Of a stretch of DNA of 64,000 nucleotides, positions 9,036-17,586 are shown piece by piece (positions within the stretch are counted from its first letter, which is position 1; each line of letters starts with the position of its first letter). Location of the stretch: NCBI GenBank assembly GCA_017798125.1, contig CP059070.1, positions 124,001 to 188,000 on the forward strand, given 5' to 3'. Made by a program: the position numbers and the translations under genes. The notes under the pieces are model-generated. The model searched no databases. It had not been told where the DNA came from and saw only the letters and a list, made by a program, of their open reading frames with translations. Source of the DNA: Cryomorphaceae bacterium (GTDB lineage: Bacteria > Bacteroidota > Bacteroidia > Flavobacteriales > ECT2AJA-044).

Positions 9036-10329
9036 TGCTGTATGCTTTAATGAGTCGTGCTTTTTGGATGGATTCGTCTTGTGTGTAATTCTCAGGAATC
9101 AATAAGAAACCATCGGATGTTTGTGCGAAGCTTCCATTGACACCGCTGAACTCGCGTTGCCAAATCAACTGACCGTCAGCAGTGAGTTTGTACAATCGAG
9201 AGTAGACAAATGGGGCGCCATAAAGGAGGTTCGTCTGGAGTAACAGTTCACCATCTTCTGTCATTGAAGCATCTAGAGGGTATTCACCTTCCGACAACAC
9301 CTCAGGTCGAATATCTTCTTTAATCAAGTTCAAGTCTTCATCGAGATGGGTCAGAACAATGCTCTGTGGAGCATCCATATGCACCGCTATATATCCACCT
9401 TGAGGATTGTTAACGAGGAATGCGTTGTTTCCATTGACCTGACCTGGACCAACGCCATCATCTGCTACGTCTATAACTTCAGTAATACCAAAGCCTTCAG
9501 GGCCCCAATTATGAATAACCATTTTATTTCCTTCTTGACCGAACATCAACAGCTCTCCATCTGTGCTATACATGAGATCTCTTGTCAGACTAAGCCAAGG
9601 TGGGTTTGTATAAGTCGTTCGGACGTCAACAGCATTACCATCCTGATCTAGCGTAAATAAGGCGTACATGTGGGTGATATTCGCAACAGTTCTCAACCCA
9701 CTAGTGGCCAGTTTAATTTCTCCTGAAGGGCTAATGCATATATGGGCGTTTGTGAATACAATATTTGGGGTCAAAGGGCTCCCCATCACGGTTCTGAAAT
9801 TGGTAAGCTTCAAGTCTGAATCGAACTTGCACACAAAATTGGCATAGGCGGAAGGATCACCAGGTTCGAATTGCAGAAAACCCCATTGACCATTCGGGTC
9901 CCCACTGAATCCAGCGCCTCTCCATTCACCAAGGCATAAAAAACCTCCGTCGGGTGTGGGAATTACTTGAGTAAATGTCCCTCGATCACCAATACTGTTC
10001 AGGGTCATCAAGCCGTCGATTCGGATGTCCTCTGCACGGAATAAGCGTTTTTTAATTAATCGACCCTGAGGGCTGAGTAAAGCAATCATACAGCCCCGCT
10101 CTTGGATGTTGCCTTCGTAGTTCACTCCGACAGTGGCGGAGTAGTCGTAGGCTGGGTACCCTTGCTGTCCAACGACGACGACACGACCGTCTGAAAGAGA
10201 CTCTACATCAAGTATCACGTTGGCCATGCGGCCACCAACGCTTCTTACCCAGGTCTCATCCGGTTGCGGAGCCTCTTGACTGCAGGAAATCAGTAAAACG
10301 GACAGTAAGAAAATTGCTATCCTTTTCAT
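9019..10329 (-). CDS. Beta-propeller-like lipoprotein of the STAND operon
   Basis: A 436-residue lipoprotein with leader MKRIAIFLLSVLLISC (lipobox LISC, Cys16). The body has recurring segments of the type DGELLLQTNLL, DGELLMFGQEGNK, DGGFLCLGEW and DGFLLIPENY, spaced by about 50-70 residues. This pattern fits a six- or seven-bladed propeller like those in delta-60-repeat and Kelch-like secreted proteins. It overlaps both neighbours (ATGA upstream, 17 bases downstream), so expression is coupled to the barrel protein and the small lipoprotein. No catalytic motif is visible. I infer a ligand- or protein-binding role on the periplasmic side or cell surface. Confidence 0.75.
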   Translation of the reverse strand: MKRIAIFLLSVLLISCSQEAPQPDETWVRSVGGRMANVILDVESLSDGRVVVVGQQGYPAYDYSATVGVNYEGNIQERGCMIALLSPQGRLIKKRLFRAEDIRIDGLMTLNSIGDRGTFTQVIPTPDGGFLCLGEWRGAGFSGDPNGQWGFLQFEPGDPSAYANFVCKFDSDLKLTNFRTVMGSPLTPNIVFTNAHICISPSGEIKLATSGLRTVANITHMYALFTLDQDGNAVDVRTTYTNPPWLSLTRDLMYSTDGELLMFGQEGNKMVIHNWGPEGFGITEVIDVADDGVGPGQVNGNNAFLVNNPQGGYIAVHMDAPQSIVLTHLDEDLNLIKEDIRPEVLSEGEYPLDASMTEDGELLLQTNLLYGAPFVYSRLYKLTADGQLIWQREFSGVNGSFAQTSDGFLLIPENYTQDESIQKARLIKAYSNGLLE

Positions 10330-11357
10330 TTTACGTTCTTTTTAGGGGTGAAGAAATAGCGACGAACAGACAGTTCAATCGTCCACGCTGATAAAGTAAA
10401 ATCATCAGGCAAATAACCATACTCGTGAGTGGCCTCAAGGTCATGCCAACGCTCATCATCGTTGGTGATATTGGATTGGCCACCCTGATAATAGGTACCT
10501 AATCCAACAGCATAGAGGCCAATCCTTCGTTCCACGATCAAATGAGCAATAAAGCTGTGATTCCACGTATTTTTCCATGGCGTCAAGTCCACCGTTCCCA
10601 CTTTAGCTGGAGCATCCAGACCGGTTGGAATTTCACCCTCAATTGGAAATAGACTCAATTCACCCGATGAACGAGCAAGCCATTGAAACTGCCAACCTAA
10701 GCCTCCTTCGACATGCCAACTTCCTATTGGCAAAGACAGTTCAGCTTGTAGAGGTAATCCAACATATTCCATATGATCATTAACCCGAGCCTCTTGTGCC
10801 TCTAGCTGTAATTCAGAAAATTGATACGTCAGTGATTGATATTGAAGCCCTCCAGAGAGAGCCAGAAAGGGCATCAGAAAATAGCGTCCCTCTAGGGTTC
10901 CTGAGAATCCCACTTGGGTCTCGTACGAACTAGGCTCAAGTGCTGAAGAAGCGTAAGAATGATATTGGGTTATGACGATATTCGGCATCACTGCGCCAGA
11001 ACGCAAACCAAGACTCCACTTTCGATTAATGGAATAGGAGTCAACGATTTCCTTAAAAGACTGCAATTCCGAGCGGGAGTACTTATAAAGAGGATCCGCT
11101 TCTAGCAATCCTGCAACATGAAAGTCGCTTGTGGAATCCCGGCCCGTCAGAATCTCCGCCTTGGCCATCAGCTCTAGTGCATCTGACCGCACGGAGCGGT
11201 TCTCTGATTCCGAGCAAGGCTGCAGCAAAGAGATAACTTCATCAAATCGTCCATCGTAATAGGCACGTCGGGCCTCTTCAAGGGAACTCTCGCAGTCCTG
11301 GCCAAGCGTTCCAAAGCTGACCATTAGAGTCAGCCATATAAGAATGTTAGTTTTCAT
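10326..11357 (-). CDS. TPR-like plus outer-membrane beta-barrel protein of the STAND operon
   Basis: A 343-residue exported protein. I use the ATG at 11357, which gives a clean signal peptide ending TLGQ; a start further upstream at 11414 would add 19 residues from inside the previous gene. Residues about 22-110 look helical and TPR-like (EEARRAYYDGRFDEVISLLQP). The remainder is a beta-barrel with repeated aromatic strands and ends RRYFFTPKKNVK. It starts within the last 11 bases of the STAND ATPase gene and ends in an ATGA overlap with the propeller lipoprotein. An outer-membrane barrel embedded in an operon with a cytoplasmic ATPase argues for a trans-envelope assembly. Confidence 0.75.
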   Translation of the reverse strand: MKTNILIWLTLMVSFGTLGQDCESSLEEARRAYYDGRFDEVISLLQPCSESENRSVRSDALELMAKAEILTGRDSTSDFHVAGLLEADPLYKYSRSELQSFKEIVDSYSINRKWSLGLRSGAVMPNIVITQYHSYASSALEPSSYETQVGFSGTLEGRYFLMPFLALSGGLQYQSLTYQFSELQLEAQEARVNDHMEYVGLPLQAELSLPIGSWHVEGGLGWQFQWLARSSGELSLFPIEGEIPTGLDAPAKVGTVDLTPWKNTWNHSFIAHLIVERRIGLYAVGLGTYYQGGQSNITNDDERWHDLEATHEYGYLPDDFTLSAWTIELSVRRYFFTPKKNVK

Positions 11358-13824
11358 CACAAGGTGGGTTGTAATTAAGTTCATCACTGACATAGCGCTT
11401 CCAATCAGCTTCACTGATGGCGTTGGTTTTAGATTTACAGAAATAGGAGTACCATTCTGTTGCGGTCAGCGGAAAGCTGACTTTCTTTCCATCGAAATTA
11501 GTGTAGCTCCATCGCTGATCGCTCTCCCACGCAACGTGGGCGATCCATTTCTCTTGATCGAATACCTCTATGGGCTCAACGGTTTCTTCGGAAAGCAGCC
11601 AACGCCTTGCGGATCGATCATACGAAGCGCTTAACAGCTCGGTTCCAGAAGGAGAAAATTGCAAATCGGTTATTGCGGCTGTATGGCCCACAAGTCGCAG
11701 TTCGACTTCACCATTCTCACCATCAATCAACAAGATGGTCCCATCTGAATATCCAGCTGCAAGGATATTTCCATTCGGACTTTCTCGCAGAATGGTTAGA
11801 CGCGAGCCATATTCAAGGCTCCAAGGATTACTTCCTTCCTGGAGGGTAAGAACATTATTGGACCAAGCAAACCCAGCCGGGAAGATCAGCGCGGCCTGCT
11901 CCTCCTCTCCACGCGTCACATTACCTCTCGTAACACGAATCAATCCTTGATCGGGTAGGTTCTGATCCGCCGATAAGAAGGCTTGATAAAGCTCCGGGGT
12001 CCACTGAGGTCCGCGATTGGCTCGGTGCAATTCCGCAGCAATGAGGGCCAATTGAAGTCCTGTTTCAGCTTTAGGCGTTCGCAAAGACCTCAGGGCCAAC
12101 TCCCGACTCAAACTGAGCATTAATAGTTGCTCGGTACGGGATTCAGCGGCTTGCGCAATTCCCCGCTGCTGTTGAGCGATCTGGGCATTTTCCTCGGCCT
12201 CAGAGCGCGCCACATCTGCCTTTTGCTTTTCTTCTATGGCCCTACGGGCCGATGCTTTCGCAAGCCCCTCTTGAACAAGCGCTTCTTCCCGCGCCGCCTC
12301 GGCTTCTTCCGCAGATTGCAAAGCCGCCGCTGCATTCTCCTCCGCTGATTGCTCATTGGCTTCAGCCCTCTGGCGCTCTTGATCCGCGACTTCACTTTCC
12401 TGCTGAGCCACTTCCGCCAACTCACGAGCACGTTCAGATTGCTGTCGAGCCTGGAAGAATCCAATGACGGATAGGATCATTAAAAGCAGGATGACTCCTG
12501 AAATAACCGTTCTACGACGCTGACGCCTTCGGTGACTTTTGGTTTGTCTTTCGCTCGCTCGCAAGAAGGCGATTAGCTCCTCTGAAAGAGCGAGGTTCCG
12601 TTCGTAAAGGCCGATGTATTGCAGGTCCTCTTCGGTCAGTAGTTTTCCGCGTTTCTCGTATTCTTTAAAACTGAGGTTCAAGAAATTTCGGGCTTCCAGT
12701 AGCTCCCGTTCTTGAATGGAAATGCGTTCAAAAATTTTCTGCGCCAAGCTATCGTGACGGAACTCATATCGTCCATCATCGTCGCGGTCCGATAATATGC
12801 GTTTGTCGACAAAACTGCGCACCAAAAGCTCTACGGCTTGATCGTCCAAATCCAATCCAAGTTCTCGACAGCTTTGACGAATTTCTTCAAGAGTCTTCGG
12901 AATCTTAGTACCCTCAACAGACACCAAGGACTTGAGCACTCCCAGTGCAGCCTTAGGGTCATCCATTTTGAAGATCTGCTCGTCCACGAATTCGGCCAGT
13001 ACGTCACCGATATCGCCCATTTGATCGAGCTGATCCGTTGTGAACTTTAGGGGTCTACCCTCTGTCCCGCGTGCTCGAGCATCCTGATGAATACGGTCCA
13101 AGAAGACCTGCAAAAAGGTCAATTCGACATAGCTCTTATCTGGATTAATCTTGGACAACAGCTTTTCTTCAAAGTCCTCGTCCAATTCAATCCCGAAGGC
13201 ATCACAGGGTCCTTGAACACACTGACTTGCCTTGTGACGCGTCATTTTCTCAACGCGCACGCGGTTGTCAAAGAAATGAGGAATCTGCACTTCGAACTGG
13301 GTTAAGAATTCCAAGTACTCTCCGCGAAGGATGAAGATGAAATGAGCATCTAAATCGGAATCCAAGAAAGCGCGAACCGATTGAATAAAGGACTCAATCT
13401 CGTTTTGATCGCCAAAAATGAAGAGCTCTTCAAATTGATCAAAAATGAAGTACATGGGCTTGAAGTGCTCCATGAAGGCTGAAGTAGTAACTCCTTTCAG
13501 TACTTCTGAGTCGATGACCTCCGGTGCCGGCTCTTGGTTAAAGGTCCATTTATTGACTTGCTGGTACCACGAACGCAGAATATTCCCGCCTCTTCGGATG
13601 GAAATCGGCATCCAATCTTCTTCGGCAAATCGATTGGCCAGTCCGCAGTGAATGATGCTGGACTTACCCGTTCCCGAAGCTCCATAAACGAGCAATAATC
13701 GGCTCTGGAAGGACTTATCGTAAACTTCGTTTACTTCGGCGTCACGGCCAAAGAAGATGGATTGATCCTCTTTGCCAAAAGCATCGAGAAATTTAAATGG
13801 AGAATGTTCTGTTGCACTGCTCAT
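11347..13824 (-). CDS. Membrane-anchored STAND (nSTAND-like) ATPase with coiled coil and WD-like repeats
   Basis: An 825-residue protein. The N-terminal NTPase has Walker A GASGTGKSS (residues 48-56) and a STAND-type Walker B region DQFEELF (129-135); a winged-helix-like segment follows (about 270-370). A basic stretch RRRQRRR precedes a single transmembrane helix at about 439-457. The charge pattern places the ATPase in the cytoplasm and the C-terminal half outside. A long Ala/Glu-rich coiled coil (460-560) is followed by at least two WD-like repeats (about 670-790, for example VGHTAAITDLQFSPSGTELLSASYDRSARRW). STAND proteins are ligand-triggered oligomerising switches. The gene overlaps the AraC-HTH gene by ATGA. 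No protease, nuclease or TIR effector domain is fused, so the effector may be a neighbour. Confidence 0.85.
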   Translation of the reverse strand: MSSATEHSPFKFLDAFGKEDQSIFFGRDAEVNEVYDKSFQSRLLLVYGASGTGKSSIIHCGLANRFAEEDWMPISIRRGGNILRSWYQQVNKWTFNQEPAPEVIDSEVLKGVTTSAFMEHFKPMYFIFDQFEELFIFGDQNEIESFIQSVRAFLDSDLDAHFIFILRGEYLEFLTQFEVQIPHFFDNRVRVEKMTRHKASQCVQGPCDAFGIELDEDFEEKLLSKINPDKSYVELTFLQVFLDRIHQDARARGTEGRPLKFTTDQLDQMGDIGDVLAEFVDEQIFKMDDPKAALGVLKSLVSVEGTKIPKTLEEIRQSCRELGLDLDDQAVELLVRSFVDKRILSDRDDDGRYEFRHDSLAQKIFERISIQERELLEARNFLNLSFKEYEKRGKLLTEEDLQYIGLYERNLALSEELIAFLRASERQTKSHRRRQRRRTVISGVILLLMILSVIGFFQARQQSERARELAEVAQQESEVADQERQRAEANEQSAEENAAAALQSAEEAEAAREEALVQEGLAKASARRAIEEKQKADVARSEAEENAQIAQQQRGIAQAAESRTEQLLMLSLSRELALRSLRTPKAETGLQLALIAAELHRANRGPQWTPELYQAFLSADQNLPDQGLIRVTRGNVTRGEEEQAALIFPAGFAWSNNVLTLQEGSNPWSLEYGSRLTILRESPNGNILAAGYSDGTILLIDGENGEVELRLVGHTAAITDLQFSPSGTELLSASYDRSARRWLLSEETVEPIEVFDQEKWIAHVAWESDQRWSYTNFDGKKVSFPLTATEWYSYFCKSKTNAISEADWKRYVSDELNYNPPCDEN
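12238..12255. repeat. GCATC palindromic element, exact copy inside the STAND gene
   Basis: On the minus strand this reads GCATCGGCCCGTAGGGCC, identical to the intergenic copies. In frame it encodes ASARRA within the coiled coil. Confidence 0.6.
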
Positions 13825-15323
13825 TCTGCTTCTCCTTTAATTCTGTTAAACTCGAGGCTGAGATCATTCCAATGCTCCCATTTCATAAAATCCTGTTCCG
13901 CCTGACCATTGGCCCCTTGATACATGGCCGAATCTTCTGACAAGGATTGAAAGAGGTATATATCACTTCGAAGGCCTGCTGATCGCAGCAAGCCGATTTC
14001 GGCATCTTGGGTATCCACAATAAATGGGCTCAAATTCAGGTAATCACCGGTATCTTTTATACTCCTCAGCAGTAGCACGCTTCCGCTATCTGAAAACGTT
14101 TCGGCCAGCTCATCCATGGACTTAAACTGAGCATCCGTACTGTTCAAAAGGCGAAGTCTGTGGTTGAATCGCGCCTGTGTAAATTTTCGTTTACGAACCT
14201 CAATAGCGCTGACGTGCACCATTTTATAGTCGACTAGGAAGGCGCACTTCTTAAGCAAGAATACAGTCGTCTGCTCCATTTGAGCTACACTATCTGCTGC
14301 CGCTTCCTGAAACCATTGATCAGGAGTCTTGAGTAGGCTCCAATCTTCCAACTCACGGTAAAAAGCAGGCGTGAGAATGTCTTCCCATTCATTTAAAAAT
14401 CCGGGCTGACCTGATTTTTTCAAGACTTCATCGAGCGTCCGAATCCAACGAACTCGGTCTTCACGAGATTGAGGATTTAATCCGTACTCCAGAGCTTTTG
14501 CATCTACTTTTTGAACGCCCCCGAGTTCTCTGCACCGCAACCATTCGGAGGTGAGGATGAAGCTGAGCACCTCAACCATTCGGTCAACCGTTCTGGAAAG
14601 TTGTTTGTAGCGTAACTCGAGTTTGTCAAGCAAGTTGGCCGAGAACAACCGACGCAACTCCACTCCTATAACCCAAGGGTAACTTTTGATAATCTGATAG
14701 GCCAAAAGTCGGATATCGAGCACTTCGCCCTCATCTTCTTCAACCAACAAGAACTTCTGAAGAGATGGTTTAACCTCCGCCATGGCCACAAATACTTCTC
14801 GGACCAATTCCTCACTCGAGCTTGGGTGGAAGGCCTCGAAGAAGGGAACAAGAGGCTTAGATCCTTCTTGATTCGAAATCTGAGCCTTATCCGAGAAGGA
14901 AGATTCCTTAGCCGGCTCTTCAAGCCCTCGCTTTCGAGCTTCTCCAGGTGGAAAGCCATACGCCTCATTAAAACATCTGGTGAAATAGGTGTTGCTGGCA
15001 AATCCAACTCGATAAGCTACCTCACTAACATTCCCTACGTCTTGACGGAGCAATTCCATGCCTCGCTCTAATCGAATGGAACGTATAAATTGACTGGTAG
15101 AGACACCTATGATACTGGAAAGCCTTCGGTGAAGATGGGACCGGCTCATGGCAACCGCGTCGGCCAATTCCGATACTCCAAATCGCTCATCAGCCATTTC
15201 CGCTTTGACAATACTTTCGAGCTTTTGAATCAAAGCATCGTCCATAGACAGCTCTTTTGCCGGCTCCATTGGGCCGGTCTCTTGAGCGTTTTCTACTGGT
15301 CTATATTGCGGATTTTCAGGCAT
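13821..15323 (-). CDS. AraC-type HTH regulator with a large uncharacterised C-terminal region
   Basis: A 500-residue protein. Residues about 28-135 form a complete AraC/XylS double helix-turn-helix (VSELADAVAMSRSHLHRRL, then VSEVAYRVGFASNTYFTRCFNEAYG with the FPPGEARKR end). Most AraC proteins carry this domain at the C-terminus; here it is N-terminal and followed by about 365 residues I cannot assign. That region is mostly helical and charged (160-390), then has a mixed alpha/beta section near 410-490. No signal peptide or membrane segment is present. The stop overlaps the STAND ATPase start (ATGA), so it heads a five-gene operon. It probably controls its own operon and the divergent hydrolase through the repeats at 15380-15412. 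Confidence 0.8.
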   Translation of the reverse strand: MPENPQYRPVENAQETGPMEPAKELSMDDALIQKLESIVKAEMADERFGVSELADAVAMSRSHLHRRLSSIIGVSTSQFIRSIRLERGMELLRQDVGNVSEVAYRVGFASNTYFTRCFNEAYGFPPGEARKRGLEEPAKESSFSDKAQISNQEGSKPLVPFFEAFHPSSSEELVREVFVAMAEVKPSLQKFLLVEEDEGEVLDIRLLAYQIIKSYPWVIGVELRRLFSANLLDKLELRYKQLSRTVDRMVEVLSFILTSEWLRCRELGGVQKVDAKALEYGLNPQSREDRVRWIRTLDEVLKKSGQPGFLNEWEDILTPAFYRELEDWSLLKTPDQWFQEAAADSVAQMEQTTVFLLKKCAFLVDYKMVHVSAIEVRKRKFTQARFNHRLRLLNSTDAQFKSMDELAETFSDSGSVLLLRSIKDTGDYLNLSPFIVDTQDAEIGLLRSAGLRSDIYLFQSLSEDSAMYQGANGQAEQDFMKWEHWNDLSLEFNRIKGEAE

Positions 15324-15379
15324 CTACAGCTTATCTGTTGCCTAAATGTACAATTAATATAAGGCCATCCTTACCCAAA

Positions 15380-15412
15380 CAACATGTGTTCAATGCTTTG
15401 CAACATATGTTC
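15380..15412. promoter_or_regulatory. Tandem 12-bp direct repeats, candidate operator
   Basis: CAACATGTGTTC at 15380-15391 and CAACATATGTTC at 15401-15412 differ at one base. They are offset by exactly 21 bp, two turns of the helix. The core AACATATGTT is a perfect palindrome. They lie between the AraC-HTH gene (start 15323, minus) and the divergent hydrolase (start 15546, plus). Tandem sites on one face of the helix are typical for AraC-family dimers, so autoregulation is a reasonable inference. Confidence 0.55.
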
Positions 15413-15458
15413 CAAAGGGGCCAAGGACGTCTGAATACCTTGCACCTATGTCTCTGCA

Positions 15459-15472
15459 ATGTTCAGCAACAT
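15459..15472. promoter_or_regulatory. Inverted repeat ATGTT-N4-AACAT
   Basis: Five-base arms identical to half of the 15380-15412 repeats, separated by CAGC, about 50 bp closer to the hydrolase gene. It may be a third, differently spaced site for the same regulator. Confidence 0.35.
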
Positions 15473-15545
15473 AACTGTTAACCCTTGCCCTGTTTTCCGC
15501 CGGATGTTTGCGGTGTACTTACGTTTCACCCTAAATCAAATTATC

Positions 15546-16604
15546 ATGAAATCTTCAATTCTTAAGTATGCTGCTTTTTTCTTTTCAATGATCTTCTTAA
15601 CTGTCTTCACTTCTTGTGAGAAAGACGATCAAATTGCTCCTCAAGGAGTAGACGGATCACTAACCCAAAAAGGGGCTACCATTGATCCTTTTCAAAATGG
15701 AGCTTCTTCCGCTCTAAATGAGCTTGGAGAAGTAACCGGTCAAGAGGGACCCAACTTTGTAGATGAAATCTATGTAAACGTCACCTCTACAGTTTACACG
15801 TACGGATCCGGAACAGACAACACGATGGAAGTCTTTGTGTCTCCGGATAATAACCTCGCAGAAAAACCTGTGGTCATTCTTTATCCTGGTGGTGGATTTT
15901 CATCTCATACGCAGTTGAGCGGTCTAAACGCCTTTGCCCAAGAATTAGCCAGTAAGGGTTATTTGGCTGCTGTTTCCAAGTACTCTTTATCTGCGGACGC
16001 AAACATTGATGTGGACGACTGGGTATACGCCGTCCAAGATGTCCGCTCATCAATCCGGTTTGTGCGCAGTCAGGCGACAGCTTGGGGCGCCAGCACACAG
16101 AATATCTTTATTGGAGGGTGGTCCAACGGAGGGCAAATTGCCTTCAACCACGCCTTTATGAGTGCAAGCGAAACAGGAGACTTCACCGATCCAAATCTTC
16201 AGCCTTATGTAGCTGGCCGACTGAACGCCCTTGGATGGGACAACACAGATAATGTCGGGTTCTCTTCAGATATCAAAGGAATCATCGGCATGAACATCTA
16301 CACGCAAGGAGTCAATTTTGTAGACGCTGGAGATCCCGCACTCTACTTGGTCGCCTGCACCGATCAACAATTCAACGACGGTACCGTCACCTTTGATACC
16401 ACATTCACCTACGGCGGTATATCCTTCAACGGGCCAGAAGGCATCTATGCGCGTGCGCTTCATGAAGGCTACACAGAAAGCAAGGACCTCGTTTACGAAG
16501 TAGAGCAATGGCCTTCTCCGCTTTTCACACATCCAAACTTCACCACCCTAAATCGCGACTACTGGTACGACATGTCCGCATTTATGGCACGAAATATGGA
16601 CTAA
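15546..16604 (+). CDS. Lipoprotein alpha/beta hydrolase (esterase-like)
   Basis: A 352-residue lipoprotein starting at the ATG at 15546. The lipobox TSC has Cys24. The hydrolase core shows an oxyanion-hole segment LYPGGGF (113-118) and a nucleophile elbow GGWSNGG with Ser193, in the style of BD-FAE/Est-type carboxylesterases and deacetylases. An acidic linker (25-75) separates the anchor from the enzyme. It is divergent from the AraC-STAND operon across shared repeats, so it may be a target of that regulator. A weak -7-like box (TTACGTTTC) sits at 15519-15527. The substrate is unknown; acetylated polysaccharide or peptide esters are possible. Confidence 0.75.
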   Translation: MKSSILKYAAFFFSMIFLTVFTSCEKDDQIAPQGVDGSLTQKGATIDPFQNGASSALNELGEVTGQEGPNFVDEIYVNVTSTVYTYGSGTDNTMEVFVSPDNNLAEKPVVILYPGGGFSSHTQLSGLNAFAQELASKGYLAAVSKYSLSADANIDVDDWVYAVQDVRSSIRFVRSQATAWGASTQNIFIGGWSNGGQIAFNHAFMSASETGDFTDPNLQPYVAGRLNALGWDNTDNVGFSSDIKGIIGMNIYTQGVNFVDAGDPALYLVACTDQQFNDGTVTFDTTFTYGGISFNGPEGIYARALHEGYTESKDLVYEVEQWPSPLFTHPNFTTLNRDYWYDMSAFMARNMD

Positions 16605-16643
16605 TAAAGGCATAGGTTTAGTAGTTAACTTTCATAGGTTAGG

Positions 16644-16700
16644 AGGCCCGCGCGCACCTTTTCAGGGTGAGGCAGCGGGCCTTCTGGCTTTTGTTTATTT
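16644..16700 (+). terminator. Terminator after the hydrolase
   Basis: Outer stem AGGCCCGC (16644-16651) pairs with GCGGGCCT (16675-16682), enclosing a CACC/GGTG stem, followed by a T-rich run. Confidence 0.6.
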
Positions 16701-16727
16701 CTTCTTAAAAACTTGGAGCGGGGCGGG

Positions 16728-16758
16728 TTGTGCATCGGCCCGTAGGGCCTTATTTTTG
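16728..16758 (+). promoter_or_regulatory. Probable thyA promoter with a hairpin in its spacer
   Basis: TTG at 16728-16730, a 20-base spacer, then the perfect -7 box TATTTTTG at 16751-16758, 17 bases before the thyA start codon. The palindromic element at 16732-16749 fills almost the whole spacer. Confidence 0.55.
16732..16749. repeat. GCATC palindromic element in the thyA promoter spacer
   Basis: GCATCGGCCCGTAGGGCC, an exact copy of those at 52829 and (inverted) 12238, between the -33 and -7 elements. Confidence 0.6.
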
Positions 16759-16775
16759 ATAGAAATTCCCAGAAT

Positions 16776-17570
16776 ATGCAGCAGTATCACGACCTCATCA
16801 AGCGCGTGCTCGACGAAGGCGTCGCCAAGGAAGACAGAACGGGGACGGGAACCACTTCCGTTTTTGGACACCAAATGCGATTCGATCTTTCGAAGGGGTT
16901 TCCGCTGGTGACCACCAAGAAGCTGCATTTGCGGAGTATTATTCACGAGCTCTTGTGGTTTCTCAAAGGGGATAGCAACATCGCCTATCTGAAGGAAAAT
17001 GGTGTTCGAATCTGGGATGAATGGGCTGATGAGAACGGGGATCTGGGGCCTGTATACGGAGTTCAATGGCGTTCTTGGCCCACGCCTGATGGGGCGTCCA
17101 TCGATCAAATCACCCAGCTCATCCACAATATCAAGAACAATCCGGACAGCCGACGCCTGATTGTTTCGGCTTGGAATGTGAGCGAGATTCCCAATATGGC
17201 GCTCCCTCCCTGCCACACCTTCTTTCAGTTTTACGTAGCGGATGGCAAACTGAGCTGTCAACTGTATCAGCGCTCGGCGGACATCTTCTTGGGTGTACCT
17301 TTTAACATCGCTTCGTATGCGCTGTTGACCATGATGGTCGCTCAAGTCTGTGATCTAGAACTGGGCGATTTTGTGCACACCTTCGGTGACGCCCACATCT
17401 ACAGCAACCACATGGAACAAGTGGAATTGCAAATTAGCCGCGAGCCGCGAGCCTTGCCGACGATGAAGATCAACCCGACGGTCAAGGACATATTCGAGTT
17501 CAAGTTTGAAGATTTCGAATTGTTGAACTACGATCCATGGCCGCACATCAAAGGCGTGGTTGCCGTTTAA
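16776..17570 (+). CDS. thyA: Thymidylate synthase
   Basis: A 264-residue enzyme, the same length as E. coli ThyA. It makes dTMP from dUMP using methylene-tetrahydrofolate. Catalytic Cys146 sits in [12 protein letters not shown]. The [11 protein letters not shown] phosphate-binding segment (21-31) and the [20 protein letters not shown] dUMP-binding block are intact, and the end (HIKGVVAV) is complete. It is followed at once by a VIT1-like transporter, a small membrane protein and folA, so the two partner enzymes of the thymidylate-folate cycle are probably in one operon. Confidence 0.97.
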   Translation: MQQYHDLIKRVLDEGVAKEDRTGTGTTSVFGHQMRFDLSKGFPLVTTKKLHLRSIIHELLWFLKGDSNIAYLKENGVRIWDEWADENGDLGPVYGVQWRSWPTPDGASIDQITQLIHNIKNNPDSRRLIVSAWNVSEIPNMALPPCHTFFQFYVADGKLSCQLYQRSADIFLGVPFNIASYALLTMMVAQVCDLELGDFVHTFGDAHIYSNHMEQVELQISREPRALPTMKINPTVKDIFEFKFEDFELLNYDPWPHIKGVVAV

Positions 17571-17586
17571 TCTTTTATTTTAGGGC

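Noticed and set aside
16695-17345. A 216-codon open frame on the minus strand opposite thyA
   Set aside because: It is antisense to an intact thyA with no supporting features.
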